Assembly: GCA_019843655.1 (NCBI GenBank)
Contig: JACDQD010000104.1
Span: 5,456,001-5,520,000 of the forward strand
Direction of reading: 5' to 3'
DNA: 64,000 nucleotides
DNA from: Lethocerus indicus
Taxonomy: Eukaryota; Arthropoda; Insecta; Hemiptera; Belostomatidae
Shown: positions 24,046 to 35,870 of the stretch, one piece after another
How positions within the stretch are numbered: position 1 is the first letter of the stretch
Layout: every line of letters starts with the position of its first letter
Made by a program: the position numbers and the translations under genes
The notes under the pieces: model-generated
The model's input: the letters and a program-made list of their open reading frames with translations, nothing else
The model's database searches: none
Told to the model about the DNA's origin: nothing

Positions 24046-27000
24046 TTGTCTCTCACAGGTGTGGGACGAGCGATACCGCCCTCTTTGATTTATTAAAAAT
24101 CCATAAATTACAATTCTCTCCTCTGTTGCCTACTGAATACTTTTACACCCAGACGTACAGCGTAATGACCTTGTCATATATTTGTTGTTTGCCCGATAGT
24201 ATTAACGATAACCTTATGACGGAGGAATCCGCCGTTGTAACAGCAAACAGCACGAAAATTAAGAATGATTTTAGTCCAATCCGTTAGTTCCAGAGAGTAA
24301 CTGAAGCCTTCGTGCGACTCCGTGAGATTCTAGCAGAACATTTGTCAAGCAAGATGTTACGCTAAGTTCAACTGAATTTAATTACACCATTAAAATGAAT
24401 TAAGACAATCTCGGCATTTCCCCCGACTAAAAAGCGGTGTACGAACGTAAACCAAACAAATATTACAGATAAAGATGAAGTGTAACAGGTAATAAAAGTT
24501 TTGTTGGGAAAAGGTAAACATTTGTCGTACGTTAGGCAATATCCGGTTCGTTTCTGACCTGAAGTGACTACAGATAAGATGATAATTACAGAGAAAGTTG
24601 TCTATACTATATGTGGACAGGGACAGAAAATGTAACACGTAATAAAAGTTGACAAATACTGAATCGTACTGAACTTTAAACTAACACAATTATTGCTATT
24701 TAGCAATTGCTATATTCGGTTGATACAAACATAACTGAATGGCCTAAAGTTACCGACCCGTCGAGGTCAGAAATTGGCACGTGCGGAAATTCTTCCCACG
24801 ATTCCGAATAAAGTTCAAGGGAATACCCCGCGGTCTCCGAGCTCTATAATTCCGAATTATAAATGTAATTACAGATATCGAGATTCTAGCGATTTCCGTC
24901 CAATTGGGGTAGTAGTATCACAAGCAAAACTTCCGGACTACCAAGTCGAGAGAGTGAACTGAAAAAAACGAAAGACAAAAAGGAACGCCCATTAGTCGGA
25001 CATCGAACGCGCCTCGTACGAATTCAGAATATATCCAATCTGGTTCCCGCCTACTTCCCGTTCGTGGGCGACAGGGTTTATGAATAAGGTTGTTTGCAAA
25101 TGCAAATTGAATGCAAATTATTGAACCTTCCTGTTCGAATGTTTATACTTTTATGAATTACATTTTCTGGGAAGCCAGGAGCCCGAAATATAGTCCACAT
25201 TTGGGGAGATCAAGGCCGTGCGTCTTTTACGTTTTGTAATAAAAAAACAATGTCACTAATAAAAGCAAATACTAATAATATTTTGTAATAGATTTAAAAA
25301 GTTTTCAGAACAAATGGTTCAATTTAAAAAAAAAACATTAAAGGGAAGAAAGTGAGGGCTTGAGGACAAGCCTCATTTAATTGGTTTTTATGATATCTGT
25401 GTTGTGAACTGTTATGGACAGAACGGGTTTTCTGGGTTTAGGTTTAAAATATTAATTCTGTTATAAAACAATGTTGTAAACAAGGCCTAACATCAATTAG
25501 CAGGATAGCGTTCATGTTTACGTTTTTCGTACTTTTGAACAATAAAAATAATCTTTCATTTTATTCACGCTCGTGTTCCGCAATTGTATAAACACAGTGT
25601 CCCGTTAAGATAGGAAGAACATAGAATAAATATATATGCAGCTTTAGTTTGTTTGCTTCCGGATGTCCTGAGTGGATGAAAAACCCCCTTCAGTTAGGTG
25701 GAGTAATACTTGGACTGTTATTAGTATGACTAGTAGTTTCTTTAAATTTATTGCCCACTTCATTTCCTCTCAGACGATGCTCCGTCGGGTCAATTTTCAG
25801 TTTCCTTGGTGTTCGGTTCACGGCTTAATACTCCCGTCAGTGTATACCATCATCGGAGGCCACCGCAAGGCCATCACTATTGACCGATTTCTTCCCGTAC
25901 TAGGAAGTGTCGTCAAGACGTTCTTCAGACTTCCGCCTCGGAATATTTAATCTCTTATTCAGTTTTAAACAATTTAGTTCAAGTGCCGCAGGCATGAGTT
26001 CCATTTTTGTGAACCTAAGTACGTTCATTAGGTACTTCATTGCTATTTATATTGCCAACGGATCTTTTTGTATTTCACAAGTCGACCTGTTATCATTTAA
26101 GCTTATGTCAGACGGAGAAAATTTAGGCTTATTATTTAGATATCTCAGATCTTTCACAAACACAGTTCGGCCACCAGGATGATATGATAAAACCGCGGGA
26201 ATTTCCATCCCGGAATTCCTTATTTGTGTGTACAGCGGGCAAATAAAATTTACTTTCAATAGTCAATTTGTAATTTACTTAACTCATATAGTGGTAATTA
26301 TTTCTACCGTAGATTTCGTGTGTTTCTGTCTACTCTCGCTGGTTTGGTCTTTTGCTAGACAGGTTTGGGCTGCTCGCCATCTTCAGTAGCGGTGTTAGTC
26401 ACTTTTGGCACTTTGAATTCTTTTTGGGCATCCTCACTGCACTGTCACTGTCACTTGTACTGCGGTTGTCTGTCTGTCGTGTGTATATATGCCCACAGTA
26501 CAAGTGACAGTGACCAAAAGTGACTAACACTGCTACTGAAGATGGCCAGCAACCGAAACCGGTCTAGCAAAAGACCGAACCAGCGAGCGGAGACAGAAGC
26601 ACACGAAATCTACGGTATTCCAACCCCTCGCAAACCATAAAACAGGTATGTTAAAGTAATTATTTATATCGATAATTATTTATTTTACTAGCAATCGATA
26701 CTTAAGGACTGCTGCCATCGACGTGGCGAATAAGGGACGAGATAATTGTGTTAATGTAAAAAGACAAGAGACTGGATTCTTTGTTTAAAGAACAATTTGA
26801 ATCACTCCACGTGAAGGTTCACATAAACTAGACAATAACTATTTTAATTATTGTTGTATTAATACCGCAATTTTAACCATTTTAGTTATTAAGTGTTGGG
26901 AATGAAAAATCAGATACGTATGTGTGTAATTACTTTTCAGAATGGTGATTTTCCGCAATAACGACGTCTCGCCTAGCCCATAAGGTCAAGGCATAGAGCC

Positions 27001-30000
27001 TGTTATCTCCTTTACGGACATATAAGAATTGCGAGGTCTTTGGGGGAGGTGTTTCCACTACATCGAATTTCCTTATTGCCATCGCTATTTATTCGTTCCT
27101 CAGTCGCGTGAACAAAAACAGATTGATTCTGTCGGTTGTATTTCGGACGCCGTTTTATCGCAACCGGCCGAGGTCAATTGGATAAACTCGGCTTATCGTC
27201 GGGTAAAGTAAAGGTTTTTTGTTACTAGAGGCGTATTGGAGTTCTTCTGAAACAAGAGAATTGAAAATCCACGGCAACAACGCGATAATAAAATTTGCCC
27301 TCCGAATCGAGAAAACTGATTGAATCAATTAATGACAATGGGGGACTTGTCGAAGTAATCTCGGTCTAGAATCATCCGGAGGTCAAATCTATTCCTAGGG
27401 CAGTTTTAAAATTGTGACGCTATCAATTATATAATACTCCAAGTACTAGTTTTTCATTTCCAACGTTTAATAATAAATTACACAATAAAGCGCTTACCGG
27501 CACAGCGAAATTGCTGTTGAAAAATGAGGTTTGAAAAATGTTTGCATTTAATTAAGACTCGCCGGCTTCCACATCTTATAAGACATCAAGTGAAAATTTG
27601 TATTTACAACTGAAGCATAAAAGTTGCAGCCAATCAAATAAATAATGTTTCTATCCATATATTTCACTTCGGGTATTAAGTGTCTTGTTTGTCTGATCTT
27701 CACGGTGGTGATGGTTGCAAAATTGCAACCGGGACACCTGTTTTTAGCCAGTGACACAATTCGACACTTGGCCTGCAGAATTTTCATTCTTTGTCTGCTA
27801 GAACTTTGTCTTAACCACTTCTCCTATCAGACTCATAAATATTCGTGCTGCGGTGTTTTCGGTAAAATGTAAAATATAATGCCATATTAAAATTTAACGT
27901 GGATTAAAACACGAAGAGCTTCTGAATCTTTTTAAGTAGCAAAAATAATAGAACACTTTAAATATGTTTTCTGTACAACTTTGGCTCATGCGTGTTTTTC
28001 CTTTCGTTTAGAGAAGCAGTTTGATTATTTAATTACTATACAATTGATACCTGTTTGGAAAGTGGGTTTCAACCGACTGCACCAAATATGAATTGATATA
28101 TGGGATTAAATGTTTGGATTAAATTTTTCAAACGGTTTATAGAAACCTCGTTCATAGTAGATTTCTGTTTTTCAGGATAGAAGTGTGCGAAAGTGACGAG
28201 GTGTGCTGTTTCCTTCAGACGAACGAGACGGAGGAACATTCGGACGACAGGCAGAAGAAACCGGTAACGAGGCCGACAACTCCAACAACTACTACATCCG
28301 AACCAGGTATAATCCTATTTAATGGTAGCGCTTAGTCGTTCCCGAATTGTCCCGCGGAGTTTATATTCCGTGGCCGTTATAATATAAGATAACGCTCGTC
28401 CGTTTGGCCTTAATTTAATACGGAGCGAGCCGCAGATACCTTTACGAAAATTAAGGACAGTCATGAGAGACGTTGTGAAGTCAGATAGATTTCGGTCTCC
28501 TACTTTCTCTCGTGACTGTTCCTTCAGTCTGAAATGACTTCAGACAAAAAACATAAAGCCATTTGAGTCTTCCAATTTTTAACCTAACTTAGGATAGCGA
28601 CCTACAGGAAATAGTGTTTACGTTTTGGTACTTATTCGTGGAACAAAATTCACCGAGGTATGACTGGGCCTCCAGCTTCTTTCGCGTCCCATAGGGTAAT
28701 CGTAGCGGGAATATATTCCACCTTATCTGAGAAAACTCTACCGGAGACGACAATAATATCTATACTCAGAATTGCGTCGTCGGTAAGCTGAGTTGGAAGC
28801 TTATTTTCAACCGAGTGAAATGTTGCAGTTGCAGTAACGGTCACCGAGCCTACCGATTTCACTCTACCGACTCTGCCAACAGTAACGCCGTTCAGGCCGG
28901 TACCGCTTACGCCGATCATGCCCCGAAGTACGGGCTGCGGCCTTAGAAGGAATGTGCTAAGGAACCTATTCGACGACAGGATCGCCAGCGACCTACCAGG
29001 TCAGTGAAACAAACGTTGATAAATAATTAACAATAATTTCGAATTTGAGGAATGGTAATAAATATAACCGTGAACAGGTTTAGAACCTAGTTTAATATAC
29101 CTGTTTTGTGGTCTGCGAGGGGTTGGAATACCGTAGGTTCGTGGTGTTTCTGTTTCCTCTCGCTGGTTTGGTCTTTTGCTAGACCGGTTTCGGCTGCTCG
29201 CCATCTTCAGTAGTGGTGTTAGTCACGGTTGGCACTTTGGATGTCTTTTGGGCACCCTCACTGCACTGTCACTGTCACTTGTACTGTAGTGCATAACAAT
29301 AACAAAATGCGTATATATACAACTGACAAACACAACAGTACAAGTGAAAGTAACAGTGCAGTGAGGTTGCCCAAAAGACATCAACCAGGGAGAGGAGACT
29401 GAAACGCCACGAGGTTTAGAACCTGTTGCTGTACTCATTCCCGAAGAACTGCCTCGCCGGTCAATTTATAAATTCCGATAATCAAATTTCATTTGAGGCG
29501 TATACCAGATATTTGTTTGAGTTATTTTATTTCAGCAGTCAATAATTCAGTTTTTCACGTTTTTCAGCCCAAGCGAGCTTCGGCGAATTTCCCTGGATGA
29601 TAATGATATACAGAGAGGTGAACAAACGCCAGAAATACGTTTGCGGCGGTTCTTTGATACACGAGTCGGCCGTTCTAACAGCGGCCCACTGCCTATTGTA
29701 CGTATAGAGCAAAATGTTCTCAATGTTATTATATTTAGTTTAATGTTTCGAGTCGAGGTAATAAAAAATAAAATAATAAACTAAACGCGATAGGCATGAT
29801 CCTGATTGAAGGAGTACCTGGCAGTCAACCAGAGTATTACGGAATATTACATATAGATTTTATCATCTATATGTATTATTTTAAGGCTCTATAGCCCCCC
29901 CCCCCACTATATTATAAACACTTTCTCATTCTTAAACCTACATAATGTACAGGGTAGCGCGTTTTCCATAGGTGCGAGTCTATATATCAGTTGCACGTTT

Positions 30001-32293
30001 TGACGAACTTTACTTGAGTGCAAACCCGCGCCACCCCAAGGGGCGTTAGCGTCGCGGTGGACGTGCACCCAAGGAACTTTGTAAAAGACGATCATTTTAT
30101 TTCGATTTATTATCCTTTTAACGAATATTTTTATATTATTTTCAATTACAGTTAAAATAGTAGATATATAAAATACCTATGTACCGCATAATCACACGAT
30201 ATACAGTGAGATCGCGAAGTCTCCTTCCGTTTCCACCTAAATTGTATTTATTACTGCGTCACCTAGGCTGAATATAATTGATTGAAATCTCTAAGCTCAA
30301 ATTGTAAATTGCAGTAAGCCGAACGCGGAAGGGAAGGAAGACTTGGGAGAGCTTAAAGTCAGGGGCGGAGAATGGGACATCAGCGGTACGTACGAGCCTT
30401 TGCCCCACGAGGATAGGTCAGTGGCCAGGGTGATTCCGCATCCCAACTACGACAAGAACAATCTCCTCAACGACATAGCGCTCCTCATCCTGGACAAGCC
30501 CTTCAAGAAGACGGTCATCATTGATGCACTCTGCGCCATACCGGAGGACAAGGTCAACCGCATCAATACCACACAGTGCATTGTCAGCGGTTGGGGCCAG
30601 GTCTCATTCGGTGAATTTTTTAATTTTCTTAAGTAAAATTAATACAATATAAAATATAATATATTTTCTGAAATTTAATATATCCGTAAGGCAGTCTGGA
30701 ATATCATTTTTTACGATTATTACGAGGTAATTTTCGGTGAAATTCGCATGGAAATGTGACGCGAATTCGGTATTGAATATATTTGTGATTACCGCACAAG
30801 TCAAATACATCACAAGCTTATCGTGAAGCACTTCGTTATTTACCAACCGGAAATACTCATGAACAATTCCGTTTCTGTTTTTTTTTGTTCTTGCCAGAGG
30901 ACGAAAACATGCAGCAGATCCTGCGATACGTGACGATGCCCATAGTTGAGAGGAACGCGTGCCAAGAAAAACTGAGGACGACTCGACTCAGCAAGTACTT
31001 CATACTCCACGAGAGTTTCATTTGTGCCGGAGGGATACCCGGCCAAGACAGCTGCACGGTGAGTCATTTGAGCGTGTTTTCAGAATAATCAAGTTGTAAA
31101 TTAATATCCAGATTTTATATTGAGCACAAATATCAAGACATTAACCAATATTTTTGAGCACTGAAATTTCCCCATTTTTTTGATAGCGGCCGTTAAGTAT
31201 TAATCCTTAACTCCGGACCATTTTGGATGGTGGCTACCAGCTACTCCTTGATGGTTGGCCGATGTCACTGTCACTGCTATCGTTTTGGTCTAGATTTAGT
31301 CTTTCTAACGTATAGGTATAAACGTCTATCTGGAGCTCATCTTCACTACTACTCGTACCGTGAGAATCAATCCTGTTTGAACATTTTGCCATTGTTCTAA
31401 TAAAAAAAATGAATAAATCCGTGGGTCGAAAATTTCTAATTGTTATTACTAGATCTGTTACAAAATGATATTTACCGAAAGAACTTATTTACCGAGAGAA
31501 GAATCACTTCTGATTTTCTCACTCGTTAGATCTATCTATACCGCTCGACACTTCAAACCGGACTGAGCTCAGCTTTGAAACTGAAAACTCGCTGACATCT
31601 CTTTTATATATCTTAGTGATTTTACTATATTAAGATTTGATATCTTGCGCCACATTTCAAGAGAAAACATCGGGCAAAACATGCACGTCTCAAAAAGTTG
31701 CGCGGAAATAACTTAATTCCCCGTGATCACTAATAAATTTTTATATCCCCTCTCCCTTCCCGAAGGGAATTCTGCCTAACAAACCGGGAAATGAACCTGG
31801 CTATAGTTAAAATAACAGATTTAAGAGTCGAATTCCATATAATTCCATTTTATCCAGCAATTAGATACTGGTTTCTATGAAAACAAACCTTCATTATGAT
31901 AATACCGCCAAACAGCCCGAATAAGATAAACTTCACAATATTTCACAATAAATTATACCCTATTGGAAAGAAGTTAAATGGATAATTGTTGAGGGATTCC
32001 ACAATCCCTTTGACGTTAGAATGGGCGATAGTAGTATTTGTTGAGGCTTCCCGCCTGCGAGGCATCTCGGTACGATCGCGTAGCACTGATGGCTGTTAAT
32101 GTGAATATTGTTGTTGCAGGGTGACGGAGGCGGGCCGCTGATCTGCCCCCTGAAGGACCAGCCCGGCAGGTTCGTCCAGATGGGCATCGTCTCCTGGGGT
32201 ATCGGCTGCGCCTCAGAGATACCCGGCGTCTACGCCAACGTACCCGCCTACTTCCAGTGGATCAACTCCGTCATCATCAATGAACTCAGTTAA
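21574..32293 (+). CDS. SPH2: secreted clip-domain serine protease homologue with Thr/Pro-rich linker
   Basis: Seven exons: 21574-21740, 28176-28306, 28829-28999, 29568-29697, 30315-30610, 30898-31058 and 32120-32293, about 409 residues. The start ATG precedes a signal peptide ([16 protein letters not shown]). The clip domain has CVCVKFYLC then VCESDEVCC and is split by intron 1. A linker of about 80 residues is Thr/Pro-rich ([11 protein letters not shown]), with an N-glycosylation sequon (NET) at its start and the linker Cys in STGCGLRR. The protease-like domain begins [11 protein letters not shown], keeps His (TAAHC) and Asp (LNDIALLIL), and has GDGGGP in place of GDSGGP, so it is predicted inactive. 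Exon 3 is absent from SPH1 and could start at 28829 or 28835 because two AGs lie six bases apart. Intron 1 is 6.4 kb and full of repeats. Role inferred from the CLIP-A family: cofactor in melanisation or clotting. Confidence 0.93.
22073..22200. mobile_element. Collapsed FB hairpin in SPH2 intron 1
   Basis: The left arm (TACCTGTTTTTGTGGTCTGC through GGTTTGGTCTTATGCTAGAC) joins directly to a short right arm (GCGAGAGGAGACAGAAACAC, then ACGAAATCTACG). All inner sequence is deleted, leaving a near-minimal palindrome. Confidence 0.85.
23984..24042. repeat. (TA)n microsatellite in SPH2 intron 1
   Basis: About 29 TA units, the longest tract in the window. Confidence 0.95.
26309..26646. mobile_element. 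FB foldback element in SPH2 intron 1 (orientation 2)
   Basis: Inverted arms from GTAGATTTCGTGTGTTTCTG to AACCATAAAACAGG. The left arm is the long form (GGGCATCCTCACTGCACTG). The right arm is the short form (GTGACAGTGACCAAAAGTGA, then CTAACACTGCTACTGAAG), matching the reverse complement of the left arm at 20667. Module D follows on its right exactly as at 21007. Confidence 0.88.
26647..27006 (+). repeat. Module D, copy 2
   Basis: Near-identical to 21007-21371, in the same orientation and with the same junction to an FB right end. The match stops abruptly after GCCTGTTATC. Confidence 0.92.
29089..29411. mobile_element. FB foldback element in SPH2 intron 3
   Basis: The left arm starts TATACCTGTTTTGTGGTCTG with CCATCTTCAGTAGTGGTGTT. 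The right arm is truncated (CAGTGCAGTGAGGTTGCCC, then GAGAGGAGACTGAAACGCC). The 13-base palindromic sequence AGGTTTAGAACCT occurs at both flanks (29076 and 29412). Confidence 0.85.
29993..30085 (+). repeat. Single copy of the 71-bp unit in SPH2 intron 4
   Basis: CGAACTTTACTTGAGTGCA, then CCGCGCCACCCCAAGG, GCGTTAGCGTCGCGGTGG and ACCCAAGGAACTTT match the unit amplified at 35871-36690. There are no FB arms around it, so it is an isolated core remnant or an independent repeat. Confidence 0.75.
31204..31632 (+). mobile_element. 3'-truncated piggyBac-type MITE relic in the last SPH2 intron
   Basis: Begins after TTAA with a decayed end (TCCTTAACTCCGGACC) and matches 40886-41195 over CTACTCCTTGATGGTTGGCC, TGTCACTGTCACTGCTATCG and AATAAATCCGTGGGTCG through CTGAAAACTCGCTGACATCT. 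It retains about 120 bases (31286-31407) that the other copy lacks, and it lacks that copy's 3' half. Confidence 0.75.
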
Positions 32294-32901
32294 AATTGCG
32301 TTCCCGAAAACGGTTAGCGAGGTTCAAACGGATTATATTTGGGTTATAGCGGTCTAAGCTGACGCTTAAGCGCTCGACATAAGGCGGCCGTATTAACTAC
32401 TCTTACTGTAATAAGTAGTCATCGGCAATTATACATCTATAATATAATTTCCATTACCTCAATCTGTAATTTTATATATACATATAGGATGGACAATTAG
32501 GATCGTATTATCCTTATAATTCCATTATTTATTTAAAAAACACTGGATTGATAAAACAATTTAAAAAAATTATTTATTATCGTTATTCCCTTTAAAATGA
32601 CAAATTTATCAACTATTGAAAAAGGCCGCTTTTTCTATAATATATCTCTGCATTTGTATAGTTTGTATTTCAAATATGGATGGTCTTCAGAGTCTATCTT
32701 TCAGTTAGGAAGAGGTAAACCGTACATAGATTTACGTCGCTGTACCTTAGTCTTGTATATAAACTATTTATCGTGTATAATGTTATTCCCTCAGAGTCCT
32801 TCCAGCCAATGTATCATCTTCTATGGCTATCATAAAAATCGCACTTTCAAGTCGCAATTCTTGTATCGGTTCCCGGCTTTTAGACTAGTTTAACAATCTG
32901 C

Positions 32902-32903
<2 letters not shown>

Positions 32904-32946
<43 letters not shown>
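32904..32946. repeat. (TA)n microsatellite
   Basis: About 21 TA units roughly 600 bases after the SPH2 stop. Confidence 0.95.
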
Positions 32947-32951
<5 letters not shown>

Positions 32952-35144
32952 TGTATTAATTTATTACTTCTTGTACACAAAGTATTAAAACAACGGAATA
33001 ATCACTACAAGGTGAAGAATAGATCAAGGTTGTACGACGGTTCCATGTGTTTTTATTATAAAAAGCGATTTAAAATATCATTTAACTGGGAAGACACGGA
33101 ATACTTAGCATTATAAGGAATCAATGTTTTGTGCAGATACTTGCTCGTGTAAAAGCAAGGACTTCCGCTGCTATTTCGTAAGACCTTTGCAATTTCTTCT
33201 GGCTATAATTAGAATTAATAGACCCTGTTAGACGTAAACATCAAACGGTTTGAACAAATTTTGCTCAACTCCGAATTGAATACATCATTAGATCTATTTT
33301 TATATGTCATAAAATAATTTTCCACCGATTTTAAGCTTTACGATACTAAGTAGAAATTTTAAAATCACCAAGTATAGGATGACTTGGATGGCTTATTTAA
33401 AACAAGACAAATGTATACATTTCTATTGATTGTTAATAATGAAATGGTTATTACAGTTCGAAAGTGCCAAGATTATCAACTGGTAATTATTTTCTTACTC
33501 AGGTTTTGAGTAACAGTTGAAAAACAATATTCTGATTCACTTTTGTAATTTTATTAAATAAATTAATTTTTTTTCAATACTGTACTTATATTTGTTAAAT
33601 ATATGAAAGTAGTGTAGAATTATTGACGTTTAATTTTATTTCACTCCCCTAAGTTGATCAAAGAGTTCAAATTACAAATAAATTAAAATCTATGTAATTA
33701 GATTGGGGTATTATTATGGCACTGAGATTTTAGAAAGTAGAGGCCGTAAGTGTGAAATCAGAGTTCACTAGCAGAGGAGAAATCTGAATTCGTTCCCATT
33801 TTCTTAGAGGACGACAGAGGTCACTTAGAGGTCATTGAGACAGAAGGTCGTTCTACCGGCTACTGGGCACAGGGCCTGTGGCGGCCGCTTTCTACTTAGA
33901 CCTAAGTACCTAAGCACTGTGTATCTAAGACCTAAGTACCTAAGAGGGCCTACGTGACTGTGGGACCTCTAAATGGCCGCTGTCATTCCCTGGGAAAATT
34001 CGGCCCTATAACACTTAATTAAAGAAGAAACAAAAATCAAAACAAAAATTTATAAATATCTGTTGACTATTAATCATGATATGACTATTACTGTTCGAAA
34101 GAGGCCAGTTTATTACTAGCTTTTAATAACATTCTTAGTTTCGTCAGTTAATGTTGCAAAAAAAAAACCTTCACGGTACCCTAATTTTAGTGCCTGCGCC
34201 ACGCTGTTTAAACTGAGACTAGTGATAAATACACCAACCGTTTAACGATCCCAAATAACGGCTGAAATTATTTCCTCGTTGTCGGGACAAGTTCAATGTT
34301 TATTTCGCTGTTGTAAATTTCGTTTTCCGCATTTCCAACTTATTGACACGGGACGAGGTCCACAAGGCCATACAAGTGGAATGAATAAGGAGACAAAAAA
34401 CGGTGAAAAGAAACAAAAATTGGAGTGGACTTCGCCGATGGAAAAGTCATTCAGTGTTAATTTTATGACTGGATTCTCGCATTTCTCTTATAGTACGCCT
34501 AAATTTCTCTGTGCTCTAACTGATTGAAGATTCGAATGAAGACTCTACAATTCGACAGCATGTTATTTTAACATTCATTGCTCAGTGGCTAAGCTAGAAA
34601 TTCGACTCGTTCATACTGATAATTAATAACGATGATAAATATACAACATACCGAATGAAACATATTATAATTACATAAAATATAATTTTCTTCTTATTTC
34701 CATATTTTATGCTCGGACGTAAGACCCATTAGTCTAACCGCTAGGGGCTATCCGGTGGGGGTGAAATAAATTACTGCAATTTATAGTTTTGTAATTCCCA
34801 ATAGCGTACACATTGAAACGACCAGTTGCTACGAAGACACATTGGTAAGTATTTGTTTCTATAATGAATTCAAAACCTCAATTTATTCTACGGTAATTAC
34901 ATTGCAACATTAGCCAGTGGCTAATCGACAACTCGACAGAGTAACGAGTAGCGAGCTCGGCGATTATAGTGTTGCAATTAAATAAAATATAATGTCAGTA
35001 TTTTTTTATTTTCTGCTTACGGTTTCTACGGCCTACTAAATATAAATTTTTCAATAACCGATATAATTGTTTTTTTATCGCATGTCCCGTAGAAATAGCG
35101 ACACGGTATTGGAGTTGAGTGGTACTTCTTCAGAAAGAGATTGG

Positions 35145-35285
35145 CATCCTCACTGTCTGTACAGTAGTGTCTCTCTTGTACTGCGACAGTGACAGTGCAG
35201 TGAGGATGCCTCAGAAAACATCCAAAGTGCCAACAGTGGCTAACAGCGCCACTGAAGATTGCGAGCAGCCGAAACCTGTCGTCCA
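35145..35285. mobile_element. Small FB foldback copy
   Basis: The short left arm (GGCATCCTCACTG) is inverted in the right arm (CAGTGACAGTGCAGTGAGG, then AACATCCAAAGTGCC, then CGAGCAGCCGAAACCTGTC). Outer ends are missing. Confidence 0.75.
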
Positions 35286-35870
35286 ACTCTTATACAGCGT
35301 TCACGTGTATATGTGCAAGTGTGAATTGGCCAACCTTCTGAGTCGGTCAAGTAAACGTCCTTCGAGGCGCAGGGAATTCCCGCCCGCCTCCATTCAGTCC
35401 GATAGGCTTGGTCCAGTTCCAATGGCCGAGAAATTATAATTTGCGAAACATCGTTTCAACAAGAAACATTTTTGCCGACCTAGAACTATGCAATTACTGT
35501 TTCCGGGGAAAAGATTAATTTTTTTTCAGAGTTTTCCATCAACGATCAGCGTCTAGCGTGGTTGTCATTTATTTGGTCTTGAACCAAAGTAAAATGGAAA
35601 TTGCCAAAATGTGTTTAATACACGTGTGTATACAAATGTGTTTTATTTATGTCTGATCATTTGTGAGATTAAAAATGTAAAAATTTTTAAAATAAATAAA
35701 ACTAAAAATGAAACAAGAATTATTTTGTTATTGAACAAAACACAAAACAATTTACATGGAAATGAGGTAATTATACTAATTTATTTCAAAATATTTCTGC
35801 AAAAATTTTTTGAGTCAACTGTGAAATTTATTAAAATAATTTGTGAAATTTGTTTCAATCGTTAGTATGT

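Larger units (their letters stand above)
21741..28175 (+). other. SPH2 intron 1 (6.4 kb)
   Basis: Splits the clip domain. It holds a tiny FB hairpin (22073), a long (TA)n tract (23984), an FB copy plus module D (26309-27006) and no exon that I can recognise. Several open frames of 60-97 codons here are AT-rich and look random. Confidence 0.7.

Noticed and set aside
29076..29424. 13-base direct repeat AGGTTTAGAACCT as the target-site duplication of an FB element
   Set aside because: The sequence resembles the FB terminus itself (GTTTAGAATACCTG), so it may be part of the element rather than duplicated target; kept only as an observation.
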